54,038 bases of DNA, taken from assembly GCA_964476445.1 (NCBI GenBank), contig CAYZAK010000008.1, forward strand, positions 1 through 54,038. Reading direction: 5' to 3'. The notes below the pieces were generated by a model. The model saw only the letters and a program-made list of their open reading frames with translations. It made no database searches and was not told where the DNA came from. The stretch comes from CAYZAK01 sp964476445. Its GTDB lineage: Bacteria; CG03; SLGR01; JAGXOG01. Position 1 is the first letter of the stretch. Each line of letters begins with the position of its first letter. The translations under genes and the position numbers were made by a program. Below are positions 1 to 9,242 of this stretch, piece by piece.

Positions 1-1
1 A

Positions 2-46
2 AATTATGATACACCATTTGAAGCGTTTGTTGCACTTACTGGTTGA
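2..46 (+). pseudogene. C-terminal tail of a probable IS30-family transposase (cut by window edge)
   Basis: Frame 2 from the left edge reads NYDTPFEAFVALTG and then a TGA stop at 44-46. The pattern of a tyrosine, TP, then an acidic residue and F is what closes many DDE (rve-type) transposases, including the IS30 family. Only 14 codons are visible, so the call rests mainly on the match of the overlapping DNA to IS30 terminal repeats (next feature). Whether the element is intact cannot be judged from here. Confidence is limited by the short stretch. Confidence 0.4.
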
Positions 47-53
47 ATCCGTG
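28..53 (-). mobile_element. Probable right terminal inverted repeat of an IS30-family element
   Basis: Read on the minus strand from base 53 inward, the bases run GATTCAA, about nine variable bases, then GCAACA. From memory, the terminal repeat of IS30 has the same skeleton (GATTCAA, spacer, GCAACA). In that family the transposase stop codon commonly lies inside or next to the right repeat, as here (stop at 44-46). The other end lies outside the window. Confidence 0.45.
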
Positions 54-81
54 AATACCAAAAGATTAAAAATTTAAGGTT

Positions 82-1893
82 TTACTCTTTCTCCCCAATT
101 TGTTTTAAAAACTGGTCTGCTTTTTTGCTTACAAATTTATCGGAGCTTTTTAACTGTTTTTTAAGTATTTTGACTGTTTCCCCGTTATTAATCTTTGCAC
201 ATACCCACAGCCCGGATATTTTTGTCCATTTTTCGGGACTGTCAAGCATTTGCTCTATTTTTTCCAGGGCCCGGTGCCGGTCGTAGGAGTAGAGAATTTT
301 TACTCCATAGGCCCGGAGCCTTATATTATCATCTTCTAAGTAGGGGGATAACATCTTTTCGATATACTGCGGATTTTCATTTCCGGTCAGTTTATTTTTT
401 ATTTTTTCAATGTGACGGACTTTTTTCCGGTAAGCGGGATCTATATCTATTGATAGTTTGGGTATCTCGCCGTACCGGGAATCACAGGAACTCATTTCGT
501 TTTGGCCGCCGGTTAAATTAAGAGCCTCCTGGCAACCTATCTCTTCTGCGGCCCAGGAAGCCGCCCGGTGGAACCTCTCTGCCGGATCACGGAGCATCTC
601 CTTTAAAACTGATAAAGCTTTTTTATTGTTAAAACGGTATAGAATACGGGCCGCGTTAGCCCTGATCCATTCGTTTTTGTCCTCAAGAAAGGGTTTAAGC
701 ATATTAAAAGCAACCCGGTAATCTTGTTCACCGACCAGTTCTTTTTCTAAAAGTTCCAGCTGTAACCCGGTGACCTTGCCGGTAAGTTTCTGCTTTTCCA
801 GACATCTTTCTATAGTTATTTTTAATTTATCCATGTTCAGGGGTTTAAGAACATAATCGTATGCACCGTGCTTCATAGCGTTTACCGCTGATTCCGCAGA
901 ACCGTACGCCGTAACTATTATTACTTCAATATCCGGCTGGAGTTCTTTGGCTTTCTTAAGAACCTCTATTCCTCCGATATTGTTCATTTTTAAATCCGTT
1001 AAAACGATATTGTATTTATTGTTGGCAATATATGTTATCCCCTCTTTACCCCCCGGGGCCGCTTTTACCCGGAAATTTTCGGATTCCAGGAAACTGACCA
1101 TTCCTTCCCGTTCTTCTTTATTGTCGTCAATAACTAAGATCTTTTTTTCGGATTGTTTAAGAATATGACTTATAGAACGTCCTTTTCCTTGGGGTTTTCC
1201 ACTTAGCCTAGGAGTTTTGTTTTTAGCGGTCGACGATTGCAGTTCCCGGATTATTTTGTTTTCGTGTTTTCTCAGCGATTCCAATCTTTTTTCATCTTTT
1301 TTACGGGTGACTGCTATAGTAACAATAAAAATTATCCCACCTAAAAGAACAATGGTAACTATAATATAGGTGTTTGTACGGGTAGTCCGGGTCAGCTGAA
1401 TTTCCAGGGTCTCCCTTTCCTGTTCAAATTTATTAAGAACGTCTTCAATTATTGCATCCTGCTGCAGGTAACCGGCAATTAACTTTTCCTGTTCCTCCCT
1501 AAAACCCTGGAGTGCGGGAGTCATTCGTCCGGTTTTTGGGGTTTCTTCCACGGGATCCGTTACGATTTCGTACATCTCTTGTATCTGTTCCTGTTCGGGG
1601 GCCAGGCGGTAGGCGTCTTCCAGATAAGGTCTGGCCCGGTCGTATTGCTCCTGTTCATAGAGATGGGTACCCAGCTCAACCAGGCTTTTAAGATAAAACG
1701 TTTTTACTTTTTCATTATCGGGAGCCTGGATGTAAGCCTTTTCAAATAGGGATACCGACTCATCTATATCCCCCCGTATATAACTGACAACTCCTTCGTT
1801 GAATATTTCCGGTTCTTCGGCAAGGACCATGGTACAATATCTCGCTGAAAGTAAAAGTGTAACTACTATAATTAAACTTTTTTTAATAAACAT
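82..1893 (-). CDS. Membrane-anchored response-regulator receiver with periplasmic TPRs and cytoplasmic HEAT repeats
   Basis: 603 residues in an unusual order. A signal peptide (about 1-25, no lipobox) precedes two to three TPR-like repeats (26-110) and a linker, then one membrane segment (about 176-196), a charged stretch, an NtrC-type receiver domain (250-370) and HEAT-like repeats (375-455 and 500-600). The receiver has acidic residues D256/D257, phosphoacceptor D300, T328 and K350, so it should accept phosphate. No DNA-binding or enzymatic output follows; the HEAT repeats suggest output by protein contact. By topology the TPRs face the periplasm and the receiver the cytoplasm. AAGGAG lies just upstream of the ATG. 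It is the last gene of a three-gene run, 13 bases after the PorV-TPR gene. Cognate kinase is not known; candidates lie at 9232-12532. Confidence 0.85.
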   Translation of the reverse strand: MFIKKSLIIVVTLLLSARYCTMVLAEEPEIFNEGVVSYIRGDIDESVSLFEKAYIQAPDNEKVKTFYLKSLVELGTHLYEQEQYDRARPYLEDAYRLAPEQEQIQEMYEIVTDPVEETPKTGRMTPALQGFREEQEKLIAGYLQQDAIIEDVLNKFEQERETLEIQLTRTTRTNTYIIVTIVLLGGIIFIVTIAVTRKKDEKRLESLRKHENKIIRELQSSTAKNKTPRLSGKPQGKGRSISHILKQSEKKILVIDDNKEEREGMVSFLESENFRVKAAPGGKEGITYIANNKYNIVLTDLKMNNIGGIEVLKKAKELQPDIEVIIVTAYGSAESAVNAMKHGAYDYVLKPLNMDKLKITIERCLEKQKLTGKVTGLQLELLEKELVGEQDYRVAFNMLKPFLEDKNEWIRANAARILYRFNNKKALSVLKEMLRDPAERFHRAASWAAEEIGCQEALNLTGGQNEMSSCDSRYGEIPKLSIDIDPAYRKKVRHIEKIKNKLTGNENPQYIEKMLSPYLEDDNIRLRAYGVKILYSYDRHRALEKIEQMLDSPEKWTKISGLWVCAKINNGETVKILKKQLKSSDKFVSKKADQFLKQIGEKE

Positions 1894-1906
1894 GTGAACT
1901 CCTTAA

Positions 1907-3367
1907 TTATTCTAAATATTCTCTTAATTTTTCCAAATTTTTCCGTATTCCTTCGTGCTCCGGGTCAATCTGGAGAGCTTTTTCCAGATACTCGGCGCCC
2001 TTTTCTAGATCACCTCCGGCGATATTTTGAAACCCGGTATTCCTTAACCGTAGAACCCGGGCCTGTTCTAAATCCGGATTTAAAAGCAAAGCTTTCTCAA
2101 ATTCTTCATCGGCCCGGTCAAACCGGTTTTCTCTAAAAAGTTTTTTGGCTTTTTGAAGATGTTCCTCGGCTTGTTCTGTTTTTTTACCGGAAACGATTTC
2201 ATCTATTTCATTAATAATTTGTTCAATATTTTTTTTCGTCTCTTTATTTAAAGGGTCCTGTCGGCTCAGGTTTACAAATTCTTCTCTGGACAGTTCATAA
2301 TCCCCTTGACTGAAAAGTTCTATGGATTTAGTTATTAAATCATTATAAACCTCGGCAGTGTTTTTAAGAATTTCGGCTCTGGCGCTGACTTTATTTCTGG
2401 ACTCTCTTATAAAAGCCGTCTCCCGGTCATGCCTTTTTCCAAATCGCAAATTCAGACCTAACCGGTGAGTATTACCCAGGTCATGAAATATATAAGCATA
2501 ATCTATATCCATATTGAAAAGATGTATCCCCAGTCCGACGGCAATCTGTTTATAGTTCAGTCCCGCCCGGAGGCTCAAAAGACTTAATATATTTACTTCC
2601 CCGCCGAAATAAAATCGCGGATCGTGAGGTTTATCATCTATAACCTGGTCCATATCAAGGAGCAACAGAATTCTATCTTCCCGGGTCCGGTATCCCAGCC
2701 CGAATTTTAGGTTAGGAGATATTTTTTCGCCGGACCTGTTTTGCAGTTCGTTAAACATGAAATTCTGAACCGTAAAACCGAATTTAAGGGTATCCCGGTT
2801 GGGAAGTTTAAGTTTTCCCTGGAGTCCCGTGTCCAGCCCGTATAACCGGACGGAATAATTAAGGTATTTTCGGTTTAATAATTTATAGTTCATACCCCAG
2901 TTAATATTTTGGGAAAGTTTTCTGGCGTAGGTGAGGTTTAATACATCCCATTTATCGGAGAAATGTCCCACCGACCGGGCTAAAACGTCGGTTTTCTCCG
3001 CCTCTCCCGATTTTAACCGGTAATAACTAAGTCCCAGAGTAGTATTCTGGGTAAGAGCGAAACCCGGGGGCAGGGGATGGGCATAATTGAAAATTCCGTA
3101 CTCCCCGTCCATCCACATGGGAGCGTAAAAGAAAGATAGTTCATGGGCATTGAGCCCGGCCAGTCCGGCCGGGTTCCAGTAGGGAGCTGCATTGCTCTTA
3201 TCCACGGTGGAAAAGGCGCCGCCGGTGGCCATGCCCCGGGGACCGCCACCCAAAGTCAGTAAAACTTCCCCCGGAAAACCGGATGTAGCCGAGGCAGGGT
3301 AATAGGCGCCCAGGGGAAGAGCTAAACTTATTGTGGTTAACCCGGCAAGGAGACCGATTTTTATCAT
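1907..3367 (-). CDS. PorV-like outer-membrane barrel with C-terminal TPR repeats
   Basis: 486 residues. A signal peptide (about 1-27) is followed by a PorV/PorQ-family barrel (about 30-310) with the diagnostic early motif PYWNPAGLAGL and a glycine-rich run before it. From about 335 to the end there are TPR-type helices (for example residues near LLLNPDLEQARVL and ALQIDPEHEGI). PorV in type IX secretion carries or anchors cargo at the outer membrane; the TPR tail would sit in the periplasm. The start overlaps the stop of the upstream surface-protein gene by four bases, and AGGAG sits about seven bases before the ATG, so translation is probably coupled. Barrel and TPR calls are firm; the link to secretion is inference. 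Confidence 0.85.
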   Translation of the reverse strand: MIKIGLLAGLTTISLALPLGAYYPASATSGFPGEVLLTLGGGPRGMATGGAFSTVDKSNAAPYWNPAGLAGLNAHELSFFYAPMWMDGEYGIFNYAHPLPPGFALTQNTTLGLSYYRLKSGEAEKTDVLARSVGHFSDKWDVLNLTYARKLSQNINWGMNYKLLNRKYLNYSVRLYGLDTGLQGKLKLPNRDTLKFGFTVQNFMFNELQNRSGEKISPNLKFGLGYRTREDRILLLLDMDQVIDDKPHDPRFYFGGEVNILSLLSLRAGLNYKQIAVGLGIHLFNMDIDYAYIFHDLGNTHRLGLNLRFGKRHDRETAFIRESRNKVSARAEILKNTAEVYNDLITKSIELFSQGDYELSREEFVNLSRQDPLNKETKKNIEQIINEIDEIVSGKKTEQAEEHLQKAKKLFRENRFDRADEEFEKALLLNPDLEQARVLRLRNTGFQNIAGGDLEKGAEYLEKALQIDPEHEGIRKNLEKLREYLE

Positions 3368-6300
3368 TTTTCCACTCCTATAAGTCTTTTTTCCCTGGAT
3401 GAAGTCCCGGTATGTTCTCCTTTGGCATCTACGGAAAGTATGTATATTCCATCGGCGACTATACGACCGTTTTTATTATAACCCTTCCAGGCAACCCGGT
3501 TGGTGTATCCTTCCGGATTTCCTTTTCCTCCTTTGCTTCCCGGCTCAAACTTTTTGATATATACCAAATCTCCGGCAATGGTGTAAAATTTTAAATTTAC
3601 CCGGGAATCTTCGTTTAGAGTGTAGACGATTTCGGTTTCCCGTTCTCCGGCCCTGAAAGGGTTGGGGAAATTTCGGACTTCGGATAGATGTTCTTGGGGG
3701 GCGCTATAAAGATGAATTGCGAATATGGACAGAGATTCCACGTCCCTGGCCGTCACTCTATTTTTAGCGGCGTTTACCGACTGGTTATCAGAGGCCAGAC
3801 GCCAGAGTCCGTTTTCATACCGGAAAATACGGGCAAATTCCGCGCTGGCCCCGCAGCAGTCGAGGTACCCGTCGTTTTTACTGTCTTGGTACTCCATAGT
3901 TACTTTGCTGATCAGGTCGGGCACAGAAAGGGTATCCCCGGTTTCCCGATCTTTAATTTGGGCTTTGTAAACGGAGCCGTTATCCAGGGTCCGTATACTG
4001 GGATCCCCGATGGCGTTATTATTTGCCGTTTGGATGAAATCTTTTTCTGTTTCTCCGGATCTCTCGATGTTAAAATACCCGTTCTCGGGGAGATTTTGCT
4101 CGGACGAAATAGTAATTTTACCGTCTTCGCTATCTGCTTCAGACCACCGTAAATAAAAATTTACAGATCCTTCTGTGTTGAAAGTTTCAGCCCCAGCTTC
4201 ATCTATAGCGCTGACTTTCCACCAGTACTCGGTATAATCATCAAGGGGTATTTTTAAGGTATAACTGGATACGTTTATATCTTCAATTAAGGAGTAGTTC
4301 TCAAATTGTTCGTCTTTAGAATAGTATAACCGGTATGTAAAGGAGTCTCCTTTGGGAATGTCCGGATCGTCGCTGTCTTCCCAGTTAAAAGTAGGGTAGA
4401 GCACTTTAATTTCCCGTTCCGATTCGGGATATATGAGAGAGAATTCTTCCGGCGGGCGGTTTTTGTTAAAGAGTATGAAATATTCTTTTGAAGTGGCTGT
4501 ACCCGTGGCCAGGCCGTCATGGGCGATTATTTTTACCCGGTACCTGTGACCGTCCGGGTAAGCGGTGGTATCCCAGTAGTAATTTGTCGTTCCCCCGGTT
4601 AGACCGTCATCGTAATATAGATTTTCAGTCTCTGTAACCCAGCTGTTTCCTCCGGTTGAGGATATAAATATGTCAAAATAAATTTCGTCAAACGGGTTTT
4701 CATCTCCGTAATCCCAGATTATCTCTTCTTTGTCCTTCCAGGTTTCTTTGCCGTCCGGCTGCTTTAAATTAACCCAGGGCGGGACATTGGCGTTATCCAC
4801 GGTAACTGCGGCTGTGCTGGAGGAAAAAAGCCCCAGTTTATCTTTAACGGTAACTTTAAGATGGTACTCGTGGTTGGGTATTTCCATGGTGTCCCAGATA
4901 TAATAAGTGGTTTTATCCGGCAAGTCGGAGACAATATCAGTATCGTAGGTATTTCCGTCATCCGCGGAGAGTTTGATAAAAAAAGAATGGGTGGAAACAG
5001 TAATATCGCTGTAATTCCATTTTACGGGAACCGTACCGGAAAGAACTTCTCCCGTATGGGGGGCTGTTAGATTGATTTCAGGAGAGAAGTTTGTTGAGGA
5101 TACGGCAATATTAGATATTTCCGACCGGTTACCCGCCCCGTCTTCGGTTGTTATTCCCAGGTAATAGAACCGGTTATCTTCCAGCCCGGGTACCGTGTAA
5201 AATCTGGAATTTGACGGAGACGCAGGCAGGGGAGGATCCGGGACTTCCGGTGCTTTGGACCATACGTCTTCGGTTAAAGGTGTGGTGGCATATTTAATTG
5301 TGTAGCCGGATACGGTTTCCGTTTTCCCGGTGTCTGAAGGTTCACTCCACCTAAGATCTATTTCCCGGTTGGCGGACCCCATTGAACTTAAAAGATCGGT
5401 AATCGCCGCCGGCGGGATAGTATCCACCCAGACCTGAAAATGGTCGCTCCACCCGGAAGTGGAATAGGGATCCTCGGCTTCAATGCGCCAGTACCATGGG
5501 GAATGGTAGAGGTAATCTGGGACCGCGAAATCTGTATCTCCGTCGTTGCCTTCTAAAATATTATTGTAGGCGAGATAGACCGTCGAAAATCCGGAGACGG
5601 AAGAAATTTGGAGATTATAGGTCAGGGTGTCCCCGTCTAAATCGTAGGAATTTTCCCAGGTAAATTCAGGTTTAAGGGTATTTATCTCCTGGCCGGTGGG
5701 GGGAGAAAAGGGTACGGGTTTTTGGGGGGGACAATTATAATTAATTTTTAAATTGTGTATCTTTGGAGCAAGGGCGCTGGAAGGGGAATCGAGTACTGCC
5801 TTCCACCGCAGGTATCTTTGGGAGAGTCCCGTTAGATTTTCGGTCCATTCAGTCCAGGAATTATCATCCGGGCTGTCTGAAAATAGATAGGTGATGTCTC
5901 CCCCGTTAAGAGTTATAGAAGAAGTGAAATCAAGGTAAAGGGGTTCCTGGACCTCGGTATCGTAACCTTTAGACACTCCCGTGGAAGGATAGATATATTC
6001 AGAGACAAACTCTATATCCGGGACTCCCCACATATCATCTTTTGTCTCATCGGGAAATCCTTGCTGCCCGTCTGATTCTACGGGGGTGGAAATATGTATA
6101 AGCCCCCGTTTAGAGGGCCATTGAGTATTAAAGTAAGCTCTTTTGGAATCACATATCACCGATACCCGGTAATAAGTTCCCGAAGAAACCTCCACCGGGG
6201 ATATATTTTTAAAAGACCATCCCGGAGTATCGTCCACGGTTGCGCTGGAAAGTAGAACTCCGTCATTGGACCAGAGCCGGACTATTGTATTTCCTTCATA

Positions 6301-6624
6301 GTTATCGTGTCTGTATCTACCCAGGGAAGTTATTTTACCATCATAGACGGGTTTAAAGATATATCCCCTTTCCGAAGTTCCGTCAGTTGCATGTACAAAT
6401 TCATCCGGATGGAGGGGTTTTAGAACGGTTGTGGGTAATGTAAGTACGGATTCTTGGATGTTCCAGTCCGCTGTGGTATCGATGGATTTTTTTTCTTCGG
6501 AATTAAAATTTTCTGTAAACGTCCCTCCCCCGGCAAAAGCGGGGCAAAGAAAAATTAGCAAAAGTAAAAATAACGGCTCTAACCGGCCGTTTTTTACAAT
6601 AGTAAAAGTTGTAAATTTTTTCAT
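3364..6624 (-). CDS. Large secreted multi-domain protein with DUF4082, fibronectin III/Ig-like repeats and FlgD-type C-terminal tail
   Basis: 1086 residues. The signal peptide has a long N-region and a leucine-rich core ending near CPAFA (about 31). Residues 60-200 resemble the DUF4082 sugar-binding-like fold (GRYRHDNYEGN, GTYYRVSV). Several fibronectin type III or Ig-like units follow, with WRIEAEDPY, YYLGITTEDGAGN, YYWDTTAYPDGHRYRV and YWWKVSAIDEAG marking repeat ends. The last 100 residues (FPNPFRAGE, DGIYILSV) match the FlgD Ig-like/type A tail used as a sorting signal in T9SS-like proteins. It should be exported and displayed on the surface. First gene of a run with the PorV-TPR and receiver genes, overlapping the next by ATGA. 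A TATAAT-like hexamer lies at 6653-6648, without a good -35. Confidence 0.85.
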   Translation of the reverse strand: MKKFTTFTIVKNGRLEPLFLLLLIFLCPAFAGGGTFTENFNSEEKKSIDTTADWNIQESVLTLPTTVLKPLHPDEFVHATDGTSERGYIFKPVYDGKITSLGRYRHDNYEGNTIVRLWSNDGVLLSSATVDDTPGWSFKNISPVEVSSGTYYRVSVICDSKRAYFNTQWPSKRGLIHISTPVESDGQQGFPDETKDDMWGVPDIEFVSEYIYPSTGVSKGYDTEVQEPLYLDFTSSITLNGGDITYLFSDSPDDNSWTEWTENLTGLSQRYLRWKAVLDSPSSALAPKIHNLKINYNCPPQKPVPFSPPTGQEINTLKPEFTWENSYDLDGDTLTYNLQISSVSGFSTVYLAYNNILEGNDGDTDFAVPDYLYHSPWYWRIEAEDPYSTSGWSDHFQVWVDTIPPAAITDLLSSMGSANREIDLRWSEPSDTGKTETVSGYTIKYATTPLTEDVWSKAPEVPDPPLPASPSNSRFYTVPGLEDNRFYYLGITTEDGAGNRSEISNIAVSSTNFSPEINLTAPHTGEVLSGTVPVKWNYSDITVSTHSFFIKLSADDGNTYDTDIVSDLPDKTTYYIWDTMEIPNHEYHLKVTVKDKLGLFSSSTAAVTVDNANVPPWVNLKQPDGKETWKDKEEIIWDYGDENPFDEIYFDIFISSTGGNSWVTETENLYYDDGLTGGTTNYYWDTTAYPDGHRYRVKIIAHDGLATGTATSKEYFILFNKNRPPEEFSLIYPESEREIKVLYPTFNWEDSDDPDIPKGDSFTYRLYYSKDEQFENYSLIEDINVSSYTLKIPLDDYTEYWWKVSAIDEAGAETFNTEGSVNFYLRWSEADSEDGKITISSEQNLPENGYFNIERSGETEKDFIQTANNNAIGDPSIRTLDNGSVYKAQIKDRETGDTLSVPDLISKVTMEYQDSKNDGYLDCCGASAEFARIFRYENGLWRLASDNQSVNAAKNRVTARDVESLSIFAIHLYSAPQEHLSEVRNFPNPFRAGERETEIVYTLNEDSRVNLKFYTIAGDLVYIKKFEPGSKGGKGNPEGYTNRVAWKGYNKNGRIVADGIYILSVDAKGEHTGTSSREKRLIGVEK

Positions 6625-6779
6625 GTATCCGAATAAAAATTTATTTTATTATAATAATAACATACAAAATGTTTTTATTCTACCCGGAAGATAAAAGAAT
6701 AAAGATCAGTTTAGAAAAAATACTTAGTGAGATTTAGGTCGATTAAAAGATGTTTTTGAAAATTTCTGGCGGATTTCTA

Positions 6780-6808
6780 TTGAAAAATTTGTAATTATAT
6801 ATTACTAT
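6780..6808 (+). promoter_or_regulatory. Putative sigma70-type promoter for the secreted protein/PorV pair
   Basis: TTGAAA at 6780-6785, a 17-base spacer and TACTAT at 6803-6808 (TATTAT at 6806 is an alternative). It lies 52 bases before the ATG at 6860, which has GGGGAG just upstream. The region 6625-6859 separates two divergent transcription units. Confidence 0.5.
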
Positions 6809-6859
6809 TATAGTGGCAGGTAGAGAAAATATGAGGATAAACCCTATAAATGGGGAGCA

Positions 6860-8272
6860 ATGATTAAAAAAATACTACATTCAGTAGTACCTGGTCTTTT
6901 AGCTTGCCTTCTGGCAACAGGGGTGGCGTACGGGTGGGGGGGTGGGTCCATTATTATTGATCCAGATCCAATTGGCGGGGGGGATTATGATAGTGGGGAC
7001 GAGGATTCTGTAGTTGTCGCCGGAGTAGATGTAAACCCCAAAACCCTAAACCTTTCCAGTAATATTAAATTTGTAACTATTTACTTAAGTCTTGAAGAAA
7101 GCGCGGATGTAAAAAATATAGTAAAGGAAACTGTTAAAATAACAGAAGTGGCCGGAGATGTGGTAGATCCCATTTATACTGTAGATAGACCCTGGGGATA
7201 CGAAGATCATACCGGCGACGGAGAATATGAACTTATGGTTAAGGTATCCGCGGACGATATATTGCATGTTATGGAACAGTCAGAGGAGCTCAGTCTGGTA
7301 GTGACCGGTGAACTGGAAAATGGGGAGGAATTTGAGGGCGCTGATGCAATCAGAACTATAAAAAACTATTCTCCCGCCTCCGAAAAGAGAAAATTTAATT
7401 ATAAACTTAAAGGTAATATCCCCGATAATCCCCACCGTGCCGACATTAAAAAAGCTCAGGTGTGGATGAACTATTCATCGCCGGATAAAAGTCATCGCTT
7501 AAAATCAAAAAATCCGGCCGGACAGAGCAACCACAGATTTAACAGTGAATCCGGTGAATATTATTACCTGCCTGTAGAAGAAGGTCAAGGCTATGAATGG
7601 GATGTGACCGAAGACGTTAAAGGCGTTTGGGAAGACGGCGGAGATGATTTTGAAATAGTTGTCGACTACGAAACTTCGGAGGTTAAAGGGTATCCCAGGC
7701 TTGTAGTAACTTACAGTGACGGGACTAAAGAAGAGATTACAGATGCAGATCTTTTAGGCCCGGCGCTGGTTCCGGCTTCTTCAAAAAGTGACGTTAAACT
7801 TCACTACAGTACTGAAGACGCCGGTAAATACGGGTTATCTTCTCTTACAATATACGGCTGGAATCAGTTCCTTAACACATGGGAGCAGGTTAGCAATAGC
7901 CGGATCAATAAAGAAAACAATTCAATTTCTACTCCGGATACTAGTTATACAAGATATAAAATAGCCTCGGTAAATAAAGAAGACGGAACCCAGCAAACGG
8001 GAAGCGGGGGTACCAGTCTTGGCCAGAATTATCCCAATCCTTTTAATCCCGATACTAACATAGATTATAGTATAGATGAACCCGCTCATGTCACATTAAA
8101 AGTGTACAACGTCCGGGGACAGAAGGTAGCTACTTTAGTAAATGAGCACCAGGAAGCGGGAGAATATTCAGAAGTTTTTGACGGTGGGGAAAAGCTTTCC
8201 CGGGGAGTATATCAGTACCAGCTAAAAGCCGGTAATACCATCCAAACTAAAAGAATGGTGGTTCTGCACTGA
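6860..8272 (+). CDS. Secreted protein with DNRLRE-like domain and T9SS type A-like sorting tail
   Basis: 470 residues. Signal peptide about 1-25 (core LLACLLATGVAYG), then a glycine/aspartate-rich stretch (GGGDYDSGDEDS). The middle (about 175-290) has a beta-rich unit with VWMNYSS, YEWDVTEDVKGVW and YPRLVVTYSD, resembling DNRLRE/CBM96-like modules. The end carries a textbook type A C-terminal domain: LGQNYPNPFNPDTNI, VYNVRGQKVATLV and GVYQYQLKAG. Such tails direct proteins through type IX secretion in Bacteroidota and are also found on surface proteins in other phyla. The neighbouring downstream gene (41 bases) is a PorV-like barrel, so the pair may be cargo and carrier. The middle-domain assignment is tentative. 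Confidence 0.8.
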   Translation: MIKKILHSVVPGLLACLLATGVAYGWGGGSIIIDPDPIGGGDYDSGDEDSVVVAGVDVNPKTLNLSSNIKFVTIYLSLEESADVKNIVKETVKITEVAGDVVDPIYTVDRPWGYEDHTGDGEYELMVKVSADDILHVMEQSEELSLVVTGELENGEEFEGADAIRTIKNYSPASEKRKFNYKLKGNIPDNPHRADIKKAQVWMNYSSPDKSHRLKSKNPAGQSNHRFNSESGEYYYLPVEEGQGYEWDVTEDVKGVWEDGGDDFEIVVDYETSEVKGYPRLVVTYSDGTKEEITDADLLGPALVPASSKSDVKLHYSTEDAGKYGLSSLTIYGWNQFLNTWEQVSNSRINKENNSISTPDTSYTRYKIASVNKEDGTQQTGSGGTSLGQNYPNPFNPDTNIDYSIDEPAHVTLKVYNVRGQKVATLVNEHQEAGEYSEVFDGGEKLSRGVYQYQLKAGNTIQTKRMVVLH

Positions 8273-8312
8273 TAATTTAAGCTGCATTTCGTACAAGCCA
8301 GCCGCGTTAGTT

Positions 8313-9242
8313 ATGAAAAAAACCACTATTTTTCTATTTATAATAACTATTTCTATCTTTAAATCTGAACTTTTTGGTCAGGACTACACGGGTGCCGATT
8401 CCGGCGCAGAATTTTTAAAATTCGGAATAGGAGCCAGAGTGTCGGCCATGGGGGAAAGTTATGATTCAAAAGAATCGGATATTTTTTCAACTTACTGGAA
8501 TCCCGCCGGAGTGGCCGGTCTTAACAGTATTAATGCCGGATTCATGCATTCCGATGCGTTACCGGGAGCCTCTCTGGAATATCTGGGAGTGGGGATGCCC
8601 TTACTTTCCGGTGGAATCGCCGTTTCTGTTCATTTAATGCTTTATGAGGAGGAACCTGTTATAGATAAAGAGGGGGGGGAATTAGGGGATTTATTCTGGC
8701 AGGAAAGAGCGTTTTCTCTATATTATGGAAGAAGTCTTACTGAAAATTTAGATTGGGGGCTGGGAATTAAACTGGTGCAAAAAGTTTTTGACGGACCCGG
8801 ATTTGACACCGTAACCGGAGATGCTTTTGCCCTTGACGGTGGAATCATATATAGAGCCCCCCAAATACCCGGATTAAGTGTGGGAGGAGGTATAGTTAAT
8901 GCCGGACAGAAAATAAAAATGGGGGATCAACCCAAAGCCGACGATCTTCCCCGGTCTTTAAGGGTAGGGGGATCTTACAAGTATGAAAGTTTTATTTTTT
9001 CTGCTGATTTAAGTAAAGTTCTTGAAGATAGCTGGCGTCCGGGAGCGGGAATTGAATATACTGTTGCGCCTGGATTTTTTCTAAGAGGAGGGTATTATAG
9101 CCGGTCCGGAAATTTAGGGGGTTTTACTTTTGGCGTGGGGGCAATCTCCGGTAATTTTAACTTAGATTGGGCATCCCTGCCCGCCGGAGAAATGGGCGAA
9201 ATATCCCGGGAAAACAGGATATCATTAAAATTTATTTTTTAG
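8313..9242 (+). CDS. PorV/PorQ-family outer-membrane barrel protein
   Basis: 309 residues. Signal peptide about 1-22, then SGAEFLKFGIGARVSAMG and YWNPAGVAGL, the hallmark start of PorV-type barrels, followed by alternating beta strands to a terminal phenylalanine (SLKFIF), typical of outer-membrane barrels. Unlike the two other PorV genes in this window it has no TPR extension. No clear ribosome binding site precedes the ATG, so it may be translated from the upstream message. Its last 11 bases overlap, tail to tail, the 3' end of the kinase gene on the other strand. Confidence 0.85.
   Translation: MKKTTIFLFIITISIFKSELFGQDYTGADSGAEFLKFGIGARVSAMGESYDSKESDIFSTYWNPAGVAGLNSINAGFMHSDALPGASLEYLGVGMPLLSGGIAVSVHLMLYEEEPVIDKEGGELGDLFWQERAFSLYYGRSLTENLDWGLGIKLVQKVFDGPGFDTVTGDAFALDGGIIYRAPQIPGLSVGGGIVNAGQKIKMGDQPKADDLPRSLRVGGSYKYESFIFSADLSKVLEDSWRPGAGIEYTVAPGFFLRGGYYSRSGNLGGFTFGVGAISGNFNLDWASLPAGEMGEISRENRISLKFIF

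Noticed and set aside
3688..4152. 154-residue plus-strand frame opposite the large surface protein
   Set aside because: It is antisense to the conserved FlgD-like tail and fibronectin repeats and has no family motif or ribosome binding site.
6648..6653. TATAAT on the minus strand as promoter of the 6624-82 operon
   Set aside because: The -10 is perfect but no acceptable -35 was found 15-19 bases upstream in this AT-rich stretch, so it is mentioned only in the gene entry.
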